NCBI GenBank assembly: GCA_947034885.2
Contig: OX344754.2
Coordinates: 24,198,501-24,262,500 of the forward strand
Length of the DNA stretch: 64,000 nt
Direction: 5' to 3'
From: Thuidium tamariscinum
Taxonomy: Eukaryota > Streptophyta > Bryopsida > Hypnales > Thuidiaceae
Made by a program: the position numbers and the translations under genes. How positions within the stretch are numbered: the first letter of the stretch is position 1; every line of letters starts with the position of its first letter. This document shows positions 13,401 to 25,067 of the stretch, in pieces. The notes below the pieces were generated by a model. That model worked only from the letters and a program-made list of their open reading frames with translations. It searched no databases and was not told the DNA's origin.

Positions 13401-14869
13401 AAAAATCTATAGTGAAGGATAGCTCACTAAAATTTTGCCATGGTACCGATAGTATAAATAATTAAAATTAAGTACAAGTATAAGACATTGATCATAAATG
13501 ACAAAAATTGTCTCATTTGGCATGAATAGGGAGTTTATCTTAGTGGATTCAACAAACTAGAAATTATACAACATAAGGACAAAATATATAGTTCATTTAA
13601 CTTCAATATATGAAGCCATATAAGTTATACACAATCATATTAATTAGAATGTTTATGGAATAGTTTCAATGGAGATTATAGAGGTATTTAGACTTATTAA
13701 ACTTCTTATTTTCTAAAGCACATAGGGTGTTTTGGAAGAAGAAAAGTCCAAATAGCCAATTTTAGATGCATTTTTGAATTTTATTAAAAAGAATTCCAAT
13801 CATACAAAAAATCTATTGATCAAATGAGGTCATGTTTAGAAAAACATTCAATCCATTTGACCTTGTGGATTGAAAGATTATAATGTTTGAGGTGAGAATT
13901 TTTTTTATTCCTACAAAGAAAGGTCAATGAACTTTAAGCTTTTTTAGAGTAAAATTTTGTGACCATTCATGAATATATGATATTAGATTCATTTATGAAA
14001 AATTTCAAAAACAAATATGGAATTAAACTTATTCTAAATCAACCTAAAATGAAAGGATGTTAAATGCATTGGCAATACACTAGTCTTTTATGATGTTTTC
14101 TTGTACAATAAAGAAATTTTACTTCATGGGTTGCAAAAATATAGAACTTGAAGTTGGAAGAAAATATTTTTTTTGAAGTTGGCCCAATACATCTAACAAA
14201 GTTTGACTTAGACTCTTAAAATGTGATTGAGAACTAAATTTTTTTAGGACACTTGAATGTCATATTTTATTAGTTGCATACATGCCAAATTTCAAAAGTC
14301 AATGAATGTTTTTGCAAAAAATGTACTAGATGCCCAAATTGCCCAACCTACTAAAAAAGTTTAGGAAAGCATAACCTTGATTTGGATACCTAGTTGAAAA
14401 AAATTATATTTTCACTTAAAGACATCTTGTATTGAAATTTTATGAACATCCAACCAAAACTTACTTCATAGGAACCTACCCAAATTTTCAAATTGTCTAT
14501 TCAATGAACAATTGGCCTTTAGAGGTTAAAAATTACTACTTGGTCAATGGCACTTGAGTTGAATTCATTGTTTTTGATTTCATGATGTATATCTTATATG
14601 TGTATGTAGTAGAAGGAAAGAAAAATTTGTGAAGAAAGGTAGAGGTAGGAAAAAATTAGACACTTAAATTTTAAATGTAAGATAGCCCTACTTAAAAACC
14701 TACATGAATGTTAATAAAACTATAGTGTATTAGAAATATGCCCTTCATAGCTTTTTATAGAAAAATATAGTCATTATAAATACAAGAATTAAGGAAAATA
14801 TTCCCACACTAAATCCCCTCTTAATTCAAGTGTATAATTTAAATTACAAGGAGTGATTTCTCCAAGAAG
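10458..14869. other. Long AT-rich gene desert
   Basis: No open frame, splice structure or clear repeat end was recognised in these 4.4 kb. Composition is very AT-rich, with many A and T runs. Old, unrecognisable transposon sequence is the likeliest content, but I have no direct evidence for a family. Confidence 0.4.
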
Positions 14870-15460
14870 GTAATACCAAAGAAAATTTGGTAAAAAATTA
14901 TTTATGTAGGAGAATTCGAAAGGTGTCAAATCTCAAGAAAATAGATAGTTCAATATTTAAATTAATAAAAAATAGAAAAATTAAATTAAATCAAAAAATT
15001 AAAATTGTACATTTGTAGCAATTCTATGGAGTTAGTCATTCACCAAGGAAATCACCAAAATAATATTTCAAAATGTTTCAAAATGCAAGCAAAAATAAGC
15101 TCACTTTGTGGAATTCCATACTACATACAATTAATTATTCTTACAATTCTTTTAGACAATAGCTACAAGTCTCTTAAAAGATCATATTCTTATAATTTCA
15201 GCTCAAAAATGATTTTTTTGGATACTAAATAGTATTAAAATCCCTAAATTGACAAATACGACAAAACATTGGGGGCTACTTTTAAATATTACATATATTT
15301 TTTAAACTCCAAAATTTTCAAAAAGGTGTATAATAGTCATAATATCTTATTTGTGAATTTTGAATCATTTGGAGCCAAAATGCAAAAGTTATGGCCAAAA
15401 GACTAATCAATAGGCAATGTGTGATAGAAAGTTGTACAAGTGTTTTGTGCAATCACTTTT
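14870..15460 (-). mobile_element. Degenerate copy of the GGGTCATTGCAAGAAACACC MITE family
   Basis: On the minus strand it matches the middle and one end of the copies at 18,756 and 26,552. Shared blocks include the GAAATCTCAAG-AAATAG stretch, CATTCACCAA, ATCACCAAAATAATATTT, AAGCTCACTTTGTGGA, and an AAGTGTTTTGTGCAATCACT terminus. The other terminus is not recognisable. Confidence 0.5.
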
Positions 15461-16060
15461 TTATACAATAATATTCTTTTCATTAATTCTCAAATATTCT
15501 AAAAAAATTTCATTATCAATTTTGATAAATTTATAACATTGTATAACCAGGGAATGGTCTTTATAACATAATGGTTTTTAATTCAAGGAAAGCATAATGT
15601 CTTATTAAATGTCTACAATTAATTCAAAGATCGGAATTGGTCAAGGAAGCCATATAAAACAATTTCATTCTGAAATGTAGGGGTCTCCTTTTCAAGGATG
15701 CAAAAAACATTTCCGATACAAGCCACAATTTTATCCAATATATATATAGAGTCTCCATTTCAAACATGTCCACGGGAACCCTACCTTATTGAGTCATTTG
15801 TACACAACATTATGTTGCCCAAATCCAATGACAAATCTATGTTCTAATCTTTTGAGACTTTGTAGAGATGAAAGTCACAAAATTGTGATGGCTAGAATCG
15901 TACCAATTTAACTATATTGATAATCTTCTCACTTACATGACAAATGAGAATTTGCTAAACTTCACAATATTTAATATATAGTCATTATGGTTGCTTGCAT
16001 GAATTGAACCAACTAAAACATTTGTCAAGTATTTTTCAATTGTCAAATTGAAATCTCTCA

Positions 16061-16894
16061 TCAAGGCATGGCAACAAGTCCTTTTGATTTCTTTTCCACG
16101 GGCTTGGTTTTATACTTAAACCACCTTGCACACACCACAAATCCTACCAAATTCACCATTGTAATCCCAAGAAGCATTGCATAGAAGTAATCCAACCTTG
16201 CTTCATTCAAATTTGTCACCAACCACCCATGACTCCTCCCACCTGTCATCCAATTCACCATCAAAACTAGTATGCTACTTGTATAGTATCCAAATGTAGT
16301 AATTGTACACAAAAACAATGTTGTTGCCATACTCCTCATCCCCACAGGTGATTCCTCATAACAAAACTCTAATTGCCCAACGTATGTAAAAACTTCTCCA
16401 ACTCCCACTAGCACAAACTGGGGCACTAGCCAAAATACACTCATCGGCACCCCATTCTTCATTGCAATTTTCCTTCGTTGTGATTCCACGATGGATGCAG
16501 CAAGCATTGACAAAATAGTGAATACTAGCCTTACACTAATGCGTTGAAGAGTTTTGAGTCCACATTCATGACTTGTAAAGGACCGCATGAAGGAGACAAG
16601 CTTGGGTCCATAAAGAACAAGGAGGAGCATAACACTAAGCTCTCGGAAGACAAAGAAACCTGCTGGGGGTATTTCAAAGCCAAATTGATTGCGTTTCATG
16701 ATTAAGCCTTGAACAAAGGTGAAGGTGAGCATCTGGGCAAGGATAGTGGAAAAGATGATGGTGAGGAAAGCAATGGGGAGCATGCGAAGGAGGCATTTGA
16801 CTTCTTCAACTTCGGTGATGGTGGCAGGCTTCAAGGTAGAGGCAATGGCAGCTTTGTCAAGAAAGTGGAATTGAGGGGTGTGAGGGATCACGAT
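16061..16894 (-). CDS. NPF exon 4 (C-terminal half, intact)
   Basis: The acceptor is CTTTTAG before ATCGTGATCCC, and the stop is TGA at 16061-16063. The exon is open for 277 codons and starts in phase 0. It encodes PHTPQFHFLDKAAI followed by six probable membrane helices, including FEIPPAGFFVF, LVPQFVLVGVGEVFTYVGQLEF and YYTSSILVLMVNWMTGG, then a basic C-terminal tail ending KSKGLVAMP. All typical NPF C-domain blocks are present in order, with no internal stop, so decay of the gene must be recent or this exon is still under constraint. Confidence 0.85.
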   Translation of the reverse strand: MVIPHTPQFHFLDKAAIASTLKPATITEVEEVKCLLRMLPIAFLTIIFSTILAQMLTFTFVQGLIMKRNQFGFEIPPAGFFVFRELSVMLLLVLYGPKLVSFMRSFTSHECGLKTLQRISVRLVFTILSMLAASIVESQRRKIAMKNGVPMSVFWLVPQFVLVGVGEVFTYVGQLEFCYEESPVGMRSMATTLFLCTITTFGYYTSSILVLMVNWMTGGRSHGWLVTNLNEARLDYFYAMLLGITMVNLVGFVVCARWFKYKTKPVEKKSKGLVAMP

Positions 16895-18007
16895 CTAAAA
16901 GAAATGACAACGGTTAGTTTGACAATCTTAAGTGAAATAACTTACGTGACATTTTTGAACTTCAATGTAGGGAAGTTTGGTTTTCAATTATTAGAAAGAA
17001 CATTTTGAATGCAAGATTGCTCATGTATTATGAGTCACTATAGTAAGAATATATTCTTGTAGTGATATTGTAGAAGAACTCCAAACTTTCCATTCAAGAA
17101 TATTATGTATTTTCCAAATGTAATGTTTGTTAGATGAGAGAATCAAAACATCATAAGCAATTAATCTAGAAGAGGATTTGTTCCTAAAGCACTAACTCAC
17201 TTTTTAAGTAACATAGCTATTCAAATTTTTTCATGATAACTTCTATGAATGCAAAGCTTCCTTTCATTTGGTCCAGTGCCAACAAAGCTAATATGGCATG
17301 CACCAACTTTAATTGTTAATTTAAGTGTTTTAGTGTCTTCTATGTGGTCATATAAAGAGAGAATTGTGTTCAACAACATTCATAAACCATAGTTTAAAAT
17401 GTTGCACGTAAAATCTTAATTTTTTGCTAATCAAAAAATATATTAATTATATAAATTTTTGGACTAAAAATAATACATTATAGGCTCCTACAAGGGTTTG
17501 CAGATGTAGAAGGAAACAATACATTTGGAATCTTGAAGCAATAATAAAGAGTGATGCATGAATATTAGCCCCCATGAACAGCAACTATAACAATCTATTG
17601 AAGTTCTAATTAGAAGATGAAATTTTTTTTATCAACATTTGATTTATTGTTAGGTGTTCATTTTAGGCTCTAGGTACTTCAATGTGTCACTAATGAAACA
17701 AATTATAACACTATTCAAATGAAAGAAAATATAACACTATTCTCTATTAACAACTTACTTATTGTTCTCAAAAATAGTAGGAATGAGGTAAAATATTTTA
17801 TCTTTTTCACTAGCTAAAATTCAAAAAATGAGTTGTTTTTCAAAAAAATGTTACAATAAGGAATGCCATTACTTTGCAAAACACTTGATGACAAGAATAT
17901 TTCCTTTTGAGCCTTAATACAACAACAACAAAATCTTTTTGAAAAATCTAAGAATAATCCAATCAGTAAATGTTGATTCATAACAAAAATATCCCTTATG
18001 TGGGTCA

Positions 18008-18252
18008 TATTATAAGAAACCTGCATTTTTGGTGAGAAGCCCAAATTTTTTATACACAAGGTTTAAGGTGATGTTCAAGTGACGTCTAATGCAAAATATC
18101 CATGTTTTTATGTCAACATTGATGTTATGTTCAAGGATGTCTTTGTTGACATAAAAACATAGAATTGTTGCATTAGATGTCACATGGACATCACCTAAAA
18201 TCCGTTCAAGAAAATTGGACTTATCACCAAAAACATGGATTTCTTATATGAT
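18008..18252. mobile_element. CACTA-type foldback MITE in NPF intron 3
   Basis: Ends ATATTATAAGAAACCTGCAT and ATGGATTTCTTATATGAT are imperfect inverted repeats. A central hairpin pairs CATGTTTTTATGTCAACA with TGTTGACATAAAAACAT. It is clearly related to the MITE at 39,582-61,320 (shared TATAAGAAACC ends, ATGTTTTTATGTC hairpin, GTGACAT/ATGTCAC blocks) but more diverged. Confidence 0.65.
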
Positions 18253-18444
18253 CATATACCATAGACCATTTAATTTGATTCTCTTTTTGATACTTAGATT
18301 CACAGTAATGTTGCAAGAACCCTCCAACAAGGGGTGAAGAATGTTATGATTTGATTATGAAAAAAAACCATAAGCATTTTTACTTGAATCCAACAAATCA
18401 AACCACTACTCACATTAATATATTCCAAGGTCAGTTTCAATCAC

Positions 18445-18741
18445 TTGTGTATTCAACCCTTCAATTAGCGTTTCGTGTAAAAACTCTGTTGGTGGTAATG
18501 GAAGCTTTCGATTACAAAAGGCCTTTATAAATACAAGTATCACTTGGGAGATTGGACTTCCCTTCATGACAACTTGGTATGAATACATCCAGCCATCCGC
18601 ACACTGCCAACCAAAACAGCTATAGAGAGTAACATTGCTCCAGCACAAACACCAAAACCCCATCCTCGTCCCAATTTGATTTGAATGTAGACGAGGATCG
18701 TGATGGATAAGATGACACCGACTTCAATAGCCATGAAAAAC
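18445..18741 (-). pseudogene. NPF exon 3 with an 8-bp frame-breaking insertion
   Basis: The acceptor is GGACTAG before GTTTTTCATGG; the first G completes the Trp codon of FNW. The reading continues FFMAIEVGVILSITILVYIQ and LGRGWGFG, then LLSIAVLVGSVRM. The frame then breaks and resumes two bases off with YSYQ, SPISQVILVFIKAF and NRKLPLPP. Removing eight bases at 18584-18599 restores one open frame and gives an exon length of 289 bp, which fits the flanking intron phases (1 base in, phase 0 out). The proposed donor CAA|GTGATT at 18445 is weak; a stronger GTGAGT at 18413 follows an in-frame stop. Confidence 0.7.
18584..18599 (-). other. 8-bp duplication resembling a hAT excision footprint
   Basis: On the minus strand the two adjacent octamers are CGGATGGC and TGGATGTA. 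Both are one or two changes away from CGGATGTA, and every change abuts the junction. An 8-bp target duplication with altered junction bases is what hAT elements leave on excision. The ancestral sequence is inferred from the transporter family, not observed. Confidence 0.6.
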
Positions 18742-18755
18742 CTAGTCCAATATAT

Positions 18756-19487
18756 TGGATTGCAAGAAACACCTGTACTATTTTGTGTCACACGTTGCAT
18801 GTTGATCAGTTTCTTGGCCATAACTTTTGTGTTTTAGCTCCAAATGACTCAAGATTTATAGGGAAGGTAATCATAACTATTATACACCTTACTTGATTTT
18901 TTCATAATTTTCAAAAATAGTTTACTATCCAAAAATTAACCCCGATTGGATGTCACACTTGGCAGTTTAGGGTTTTTTAGTACCTGAGCTATACCTTTTT
19001 TTAATGATTTTGAGATGAAATTTGGATGAGATAGTCTTCTAGTAGATTTCTAGTTCTCCAGGGAAGTATTATTAAAAAAAGTTAATTTTGTGAGGTGTGG
19101 AGGTCTACAAAGTGAGCTCCCTTCTGCTTGTATTTTGAAACATATAAAATATTATTTTGGTGATTTTTTTTGTGAATGACCATCTCCATAAAGTTTTTCC
19201 AAATGGTACTTTTTATTTTTTGAAAATACTTATTTTTACTATTTTTCCCTAATTTTTGAATCAAAGTACCTATTTTCTTGAGATTTGGCACTTTTCAAGT
19301 TCTCCTACTTAGAGAAATTTTCTATCAATTTCCTTCGGTGAAAACCTTCATTTTAGAGGTATATACATTATTCCTATTTTTTTAATTTAAAAAAAAATTA
19401 GTTTTCTAATTTTATAGTACTCCTGAAAAATTCATGAGTACTGTTGCAAAACGCAACAAATAGGATAAGTGTTTCTTGCAATGACCC
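18756..19487 (+). mobile_element. MITE GGGTCATTGCAAGAAACACC family, copy in NPF intron 2
   Basis: About 732 bp, nearly collinear with 26,552-27,274. The left end is slightly eroded (TGGATTGCAAGAAACACCTG) and the right end is GTGTTTCTTGCAATGACCC. ATAT flanks both sides (18752-18755 and 19488-19491), which fits a 4-bp target duplication. It ends only 15 bp from the exon 3 acceptor, so its terminal repeat supplies the pyrimidine tract of that splice site on the minus strand. Confidence 0.8.
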
Positions 19488-20035
19488 ATATAAAGAATTT
19501 AACTCAATTAAAGTATTGTAGGGTTCAAAGTATTTGATGTCAATAACTTTATAGGAAACTATATAAACAAAGGACAAAGAATTGAAGTAGCTAGTTAACC
19601 CCCATAGATAGATTTCTCATTCATACTTGTTTAAATAGATTGGAGTCATTTTTTTGAAAGAAAGAATGGGAATGGGTTTCATTATTTCCAAGATTGAATT
19701 GAGGTGCAAGATTGGCAAGCTAACGATATTAGCACAAAGAAGAGAAGATTAGGTTCTAATTTCAAAAGCTTAAGTGCTTCCGAGAGTGCTTCATTTAATT
19801 AAATGATTTCAAGTGTAATTAAACCTTATTTTTGAACCTTCATAAGGTTAGAAATGTGTATCTCCTCCTAATGTCATAGGCCCATAAATGACAAATATAA
19901 CTTACTCTTTCAAATGCACAAAATACAATATTTGTTGGAACAATTTAGATTCATATGTGCATAGAGTATAAATACTGCTCTTTCAAAAAATACTCAACTC
20001 CTTATTCAAATAAATTGACATGTAGTTTCCCTTAC

Positions 20036-20482
20036 CAATTGAAGTACGCCAACTTGAGTTTCTTTTCCCGTTGATCCCCTTCATCAAATTGATCTGCCCC
20101 TAATGCACTTACACATGCCTTAATCCCTCCTGAGCCAAGCGCCACTAGGTACAATCCCATGTACAACGATACCATGGTCCAACCATGCGCAGGCTTGCAT
20201 TGGCTTAATTCACATCTCTTTACACGGAATATGGGCAAAGTGGCAGATAATGTGAGTACTATCATGCCGAGAAATTGCAAGCAACACCCCAACAGGATGG
20301 TGCGGAAGCGCCCAAACCATGTGTTGGCAAGGAATCCGCCTGGTATGGTTATAAGGTAGGCGGTGCCTATAAAGTTGGTGACAATATTAGCGGAGGTCGC
20401 CGTTGGGAGGTGGAGGTTGCTCACCAAGTAGGTGACTAAGTTGAGAGAGATGCCACCTCCGTGGTCACTAATCATTTTATTC
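20036..20482 (-). CDS. NPF exon 2 (N-terminal transmembrane core)
   Basis: The acceptor is ATTAGTAG before GAATAAAATG, and the donor is TTCAATTG|GTAAGG. The 447-bp exon encodes NKMISDHGGG, ISLNLVTYLVSNLHLPTA, ANIVTNFIGTAYL, GGFLANTWFGRFRTI, then LYMGLYLVALGSGGIKACVS and ALGADQFDEGD, ending FNW. These blocks line up without gaps to the NRT1.1-type family as I remember it. The exception is the helix-1 ExxER position, where both glutamates and the arginine are replaced. Confidence 0.85.
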
Positions 20483-21784
20483 CTACTAATCCTTCAATTG
20501 CTTTAGAGTCTACTACACCATTTTAATGGAATTGTTGGAATTCAAATACTTTGGCACCTTTACGAATGCACATTCCAAAACAAATATCCATCCTTGTTCT
20601 AGGTTTTCAACCTTTATGTACATTTATGTCATAATCTTTTTGGCACTAGAATATTGTCAATTTATAAAAAGTGACTATACAAACATGTAGACACACCAAT
20701 AATGATTCCATTATCAAACAATTCATGCATGTAGATACATTAACAATGAATCCATTATCAAGCAATTCAAGAAACAACTTATTTGTTCTAAGTAAATGGC
20801 AAATCACAGGAAGATTCCAAATTGTTCATTTGTGAAATTTTTTAAGCCAATTCTTTATATTGTCAATTGGTGACTTGGTGTTTAGGGAAGGTAGAATAAA
20901 ATACACTTAGAGATACTAGGAATGGAATTTGGACAAAAAAGGACATTTGTCTAATTTTCATATTATCTAGATTTCTTAATCCTGTAAAAGTTTCCTAATT
21001 TGACAATCTTCATTTCTTAAATATATCTCATCTTTGTTAGTGTAGATATTGTGAAATTGTTAGGATGAGACTAAATTTTTTGACTTTCATAGGAGGCTCA
21101 AAATCCAACTGGGTTCTCTGAACCACTCATATAGGGAGCTCAAAAATTCTACATGGGGATTGTAAAATTGTTTGAACTCTATTCATTGTGAAATTTAGTT
21201 GGAAAGTGGGTGATTTTTGGATGTTCAGTAAAGGAATCGAGGTATATCTACAACTAATTTAATTTTGCATTAAAGTGTGTTAAGATGCAACTAACATTAA
21301 AATACAATATGAAGTATATGTAGAAGGTGGCAAGTACTTTTCAATTGGTTTCTAAGCCAATTAAAAATGATGATGCCTTCACTAGTTTTGGGGATATTAA
21401 GTGCATGTATTAAGGACTGCAAGAAACCTTGATCTATGTCCACTTTCATTATTGTCTTCTTAGATTCATCTGGCTTTGTTTATAGCAATTTCAGATTTGT
21501 TTATTGTGGTACTCTATGAACACTTTTAAATACCTAGCACTTGTCACTTCCATAAATCCTCAATAATTCATATCAACTCTCAAAAATATGATGAAAATTG
21601 CTGCCGCACTGCACTTCACTCCGACTTCTGTTCAACAAAAATACCAAAAAAAACTCCTGGCCTTCTCATTTCTCCACAGACCTCCTCGTCTGCTTATATG
21701 GACGCTATAACAGCCTCCTACCATACCCATAGATTTAAAAAAAAGGGGAACTGCATTCTGGATTCCCTAATGACAGTGCCTCTG

Positions 21785-22103
21785 TAAGGTAAGAGGTCCT
21801 ATAATGGACCATCTAAGGGCTGAAACAGAATTTCAGGGAGGTAAAACCTCTAAAAATATTTTTCAGTAAATTTTCTTTGAAAAAAAGTAGAATTGACATC
21901 TAACCCAAGTCGTTTCATATTTTTCTGAGCTTTTTTGAATTAGTTATCAAATTTTGAAGTTGAAAGGGCATAGGGCTATAAAATGGTGCCCTAGCTACAA
22001 TGTACACTGCTGAAGGCTATGAAAAAGCAACATGTACAACTACTGTACATTTAAGATAGGGCACCATTTTAGAATTCGCTCCATTTAAGAGCCTCCTACC
22101 TTA
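21785..22103 (+). mobile_element. MITE, TAAGGTA-type family, copy in NPF intron 1
   Basis: About 319 bp. The ends TAAGGTAAGAGG and CCTCCTACCTTA are inverted repeats. The interior shares GACATCTAACCCAAGTCGTT, GAATTAGTTATCAA, TTGAAGTTGAAAGGGCATAG and TGTACA pairs with the copies at 3952 and 40,045. Confidence 0.7.
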
Positions 22104-22576
22104 ACTATGATTATTGTGACATCTGACTTTGCTTATTGGTCACTAGCTAGATGGACATACAGTATATGCAACCAAGCTCAGAGCGATTGGAAACGATTGG
22201 AAATATCGTAATCTCTATCTCGCACTTCGCACATCGATCTCTCATCGTACGTGATTGAACTCACAACAACATGCAATCAACAAACAATACGCTGAGCAAG
22301 AAATCGATCGGGAAACGCACCCACCAAGGCTGAATGATACGGAGAAGGCCCTCTCCGTAATTAAGCACTGGGGCTCATTGGAAACTCTACACCAGATGAG
22401 TTTTCGCCAATTTTGATAGCAATAGTCGAATTCAAGGTAGCAAGGAAGCTTGTGAATTTTCACTGTGACCATAGAGAGAGTGAGCTCTTAATAATTAATT
22501 AAATGACTGTTGATTAGTAGATGATCCACCGGGGAAAGTTAAGATTGAGAGAGCGGATAATTAATTAATTAATTAC

Positions 22577-22701
22577 GCACCGATGATGAGCGGTGTGGCT
22601 TTCCAGCCTCCGGTGTGGCGTTTGTCTGCCAGGTTGCCTTTGTAGTCCACACTGCCGTCGTGCACTAGCCATGGGTTTGGTTCTGCACTGCCACTCTCCA
22701 T
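22577..22701 (-). CDS. NPF exon 1 (start codon exon)
   Basis: ATG at 22699-22701 opens MESGSAEPNPWLVHDGSVDY, followed by KGNLADKRHTGGWKATPLII. The DGSVD-KGNxAxKxxTGGW pattern is typical of NPF N-termini. The donor GGTGC|GTAATT leaves two bases that join the first base of exon 2 in frame, giving GANKM. An alternative donor one step upstream (G|GTGCGT) would run into a stop in exon 2, so it was not chosen. The start is the only ATG in this frame that keeps the conserved N-terminal block. Confidence 0.75.
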
Positions 22702-23469
22702 TGCAATTGTACCCACCTGTTGATCGAATTAAACACGCATCCAATTTCAATCATCAGTAGCATGCAGTAGCTCAGCCCTGCTGATCGATTTCTTAATTTT
22801 CCTCAATCAAGTCAGAACCAGTACGTAGGTTTTCACGTTGCAACGAAAAATTCTTACGAACGTTCCAATGCACACTGCTCATCGACCAACGAATTGAAGG
22901 AGCTAGCAGTAGTTGCAAGGAAGTCGAGATCTAGATCGAGTCCCTTTAATTTGCTGGGAATTAATTGAATAGCCACTGTCTGGCTACTGTAAACTAGCTG
23001 CGGCAGTCTGATGCTTTATTTAAAAGCGAAGAAAAGATTCGAACGGCAGACACATAGTGTAGGAAACGAAATCTTACCACCATGAAAAAATATGATCAGC
23101 ACCGCGATCAGCACGCACTCGGAGCTAGCTTGCACTTGGGTATAATTGCAGTACTCAAGTCGGGAGCACATTCAAGCTACAGTAAATCAAACAATGCACG
23201 TGTGATTTATATCTGCTCTCCACTGGTCGAGTGTATCGTCAGAGACGAAAAACGTCCAGGGCACTAAATCAGTTACTAAAAGCTACAGACTCGATTCCGA
23301 CCGTCTCCTATATATCAATATATGGACTGACCACTGTTACGTACCATTCAACAGAAAATCATCTCGACCTATGTATGCTTAGTACCCAATTCAAGTGAAT
23401 GATTTCCCTGCCTCCAGTGACGTCAGTTCGGGCGTCAATTTCGTTACAGTGGTGCGATTCCGGCGCCAG

Positions 23470-24655
23470 AAATTGTGCCTTACGTGTTCGTGAGGGTCCA
23501 AGATGTAGCCAGGACGTGTTTGGACGACGTGCGTTCTGAAATTAAGGGGCCAAAATATTGGAATACTACACCCCACGTTTAATCAAAGTTGACGTTCAGT
23601 GAGTTCGATGAGCACTGTTAAGGAAGAGCAAGCTCCTACACAATGAACTCATGAGTGGTTTAGAATGCTGAGCGTGACGCAAAGAGTGACGTGCAAATGG
23701 TATCCGCTAGCTTGCAATAGTGCAAAGCTTGGAAAGAAATCACTGCACAAGAGCCTGTGAAGGTGCATACCTATCAGAGCCTAAGTTATATATCTTTCTA
23801 GAAGCCAACTTTAATGAAAGAGTAAATTGCTTCCCCATGTTGCTTGCTATGGTGCTCTTCATTCAATGGCCTCTCAGGAACTATCCATGATCGATGCCGG
23901 CTCACACAGCGTGGGCATGTAAATAGAATAATAAATAGGGATGACAACTTAAAAGTATTAAAGCCGGCGGTTAGTTCAAACAAATCGGTTGCAATAATTT
24001 GAAAGGTTGACAGAAAATTGGTGAAAAAATCTATAAAATTTCTATTTCAAGGAAAAAAAGTAAAAAACAGAGAAAACAACCGGTCCTAGCACAGTAGCAT
24101 TTGAAAAACCCGTTCAATTTGGGAATTGAAGGAAATTAGTGGTAAAATTCAAAAAATTGCCAAACATTGCTCCAAATGTTGCCCATGTTCAACAAGCTAA
24201 GGTAGAACCACTCATAACCAATCACTTAAAGTATTCTAGACATGATTTAGTGTAGAGCAAGGCAAAGCAAATATTTTGCGAAGTGCAACAATAGAAATGA
24301 CAGGGATTGCAAAAAGTTTGGTAATTTTACGACATGAGCTGAAATTACTAAGAATTTTGAAAGGCCAAAAGCTGAAATTACTAAGAATTTTGAAAGGCCA
24401 AAAATGATGCAGAACCATAGCCAATGTCTATACTCTTTCAATTATGATCATTGAAGAACTCCTTTCGTGTTCATTACTTCCTATTTTCTTGTTCACTAGT
24501 GTGGGACATATGTTGTGAACTTATTAGTCCCAACTTCCGACCATGAAAAGAAAAAACACGCATTCCAAGCTCTGGTTGGAAATCTGCTCCAGCCTTACTG
24601 GAAATGAATGAAGTTTACAGGTTGGAGATGGGGTGCTGATCGCTTGTGGGTGGTT
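23470..24655 (+). repeat. Rearranged, diverged copy of the 4442-4860 repeat
   Basis: 23,470-23,650 matches 4700-4860 (GTGAGGGTCC, GAAATTAAGGGGCCAAAATA, CAGTGAGTTCGATGAGCA-like and AGAGCAAGCTC blocks). 24,421-24,655 matches 4450-4690 (TCATTGAAGAACTCC, GTTCATTACTTCCTA, ACTTATTAGT, GCATTCCAA, GTGCTGAT). The order is swapped relative to the left copy, with about 770 bp between the parts. Confidence 0.5.
24338..24403 (+). repeat. Exact 33-bp tandem duplication
   Basis: The unit beginning GCTGAAATTACTAAGAATTT and ending AAAGGCCAAAA is present twice head to tail with no difference seen. Confidence 0.85.
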
Positions 24656-25067
24656 CTACCTTAGGTATTACAAGAGGATTCAGATTTGAGAGGCGGTCTG
24701 GATGTACACTTCGGATGCAGGAACGTCATTATCTCCAGTTGCTGGACTAGTGCACTGAGAGGTCGAGGGCATCTGCCATTGGGGGGAGCATCAGTTGGGT
24801 TAGTGAGATCATGTTTCCTGGCCTGACTCCCTGCATTGACAATACCAGAAGTTTCAATATCCAGATCTATCGATGCTGTTACACTCTGAACGTGCGTGGC
24901 CGGGGCAATTGAAGCTAAAGCGCGCGACGAACACGGTGATTGAATAAGGAGCACAACGTTTCCCTGCTACCAATCCGGAAACCAGAGACAATCTCTCGTG
25001 AAAGCAACATCGACAGAAGACAACCACAGTTGATTCCACGGAGCTGAGAGAGATATAAATTGACTCA

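Larger units (their letters stand above)
16061..22701 (-). pseudogene. NPF6-like nitrate/peptide transporter gene, probably broken
   Basis: NPF (NRT1/PTR) proteins are 12-helix, proton-coupled plasma-membrane or vacuolar carriers of nitrate, peptides or hormones. Four exons can be joined with consistent phases: 22701-22577, 20482-20036, 18741-18445 and 16894-16061. Features include a DGSVDYKGN N-terminus, NLVTYLVSNLHL, the family signature region GSGGIKACVSALGADQFDEGD with FNW, then FLDKAAI and a complete C-terminal half. Without an 8-bp insertion in exon 3 the product would be 564 residues, close to the family norm. Two lesions argue against function: the insertion shifts the frame, and the ExxER motif of helix 1, needed for proton coupling in the family, reads NKMIS. 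Similarity to the NRT1.1/CHL1 group (NPF6) is judged from memory. It is head to head with the lectin receptor kinase, the two ATGs being 2.4 kb apart. Introns 2 and 3 each carry a MITE and intron 1 a third. Confidence 0.8.
22702..25067. other. Head-to-head intergenic region between the NPF and lectin kinase genes
   Basis: This 2.4-kb region should hold both promoters. Possible minus-strand TATA-like TTTAAATAAAG lies near 23,015. The plus-strand TATAAAT at about 25,047 is too close to the ATG to serve as a normal TATA box. The middle (23,470-24,655) is repeat-derived; a TATCAGAGCC string near 23,773 resembles an initiator-tRNA primer-binding site of LTR elements but stands alone. Confidence 0.4.

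Noticed and set aside
16709..17008. Plus-strand frame over the NPF exon 4 boundary
   Set aside because: Antisense to the transporter exon, charged low-complexity translation.
18413..18445. GTGAGT as the donor of NPF exon 3
   Set aside because: Strong consensus, but an in-frame TAA comes first and the phase does not match exon 4; the weaker CAA|GTGATT fits both.
23771..23785. LTR retrotransposon primer-binding site TATCAGAGCC
   Set aside because: Isolated match; no paired LTRs, polypurine tract or gag/pol sequence nearby.
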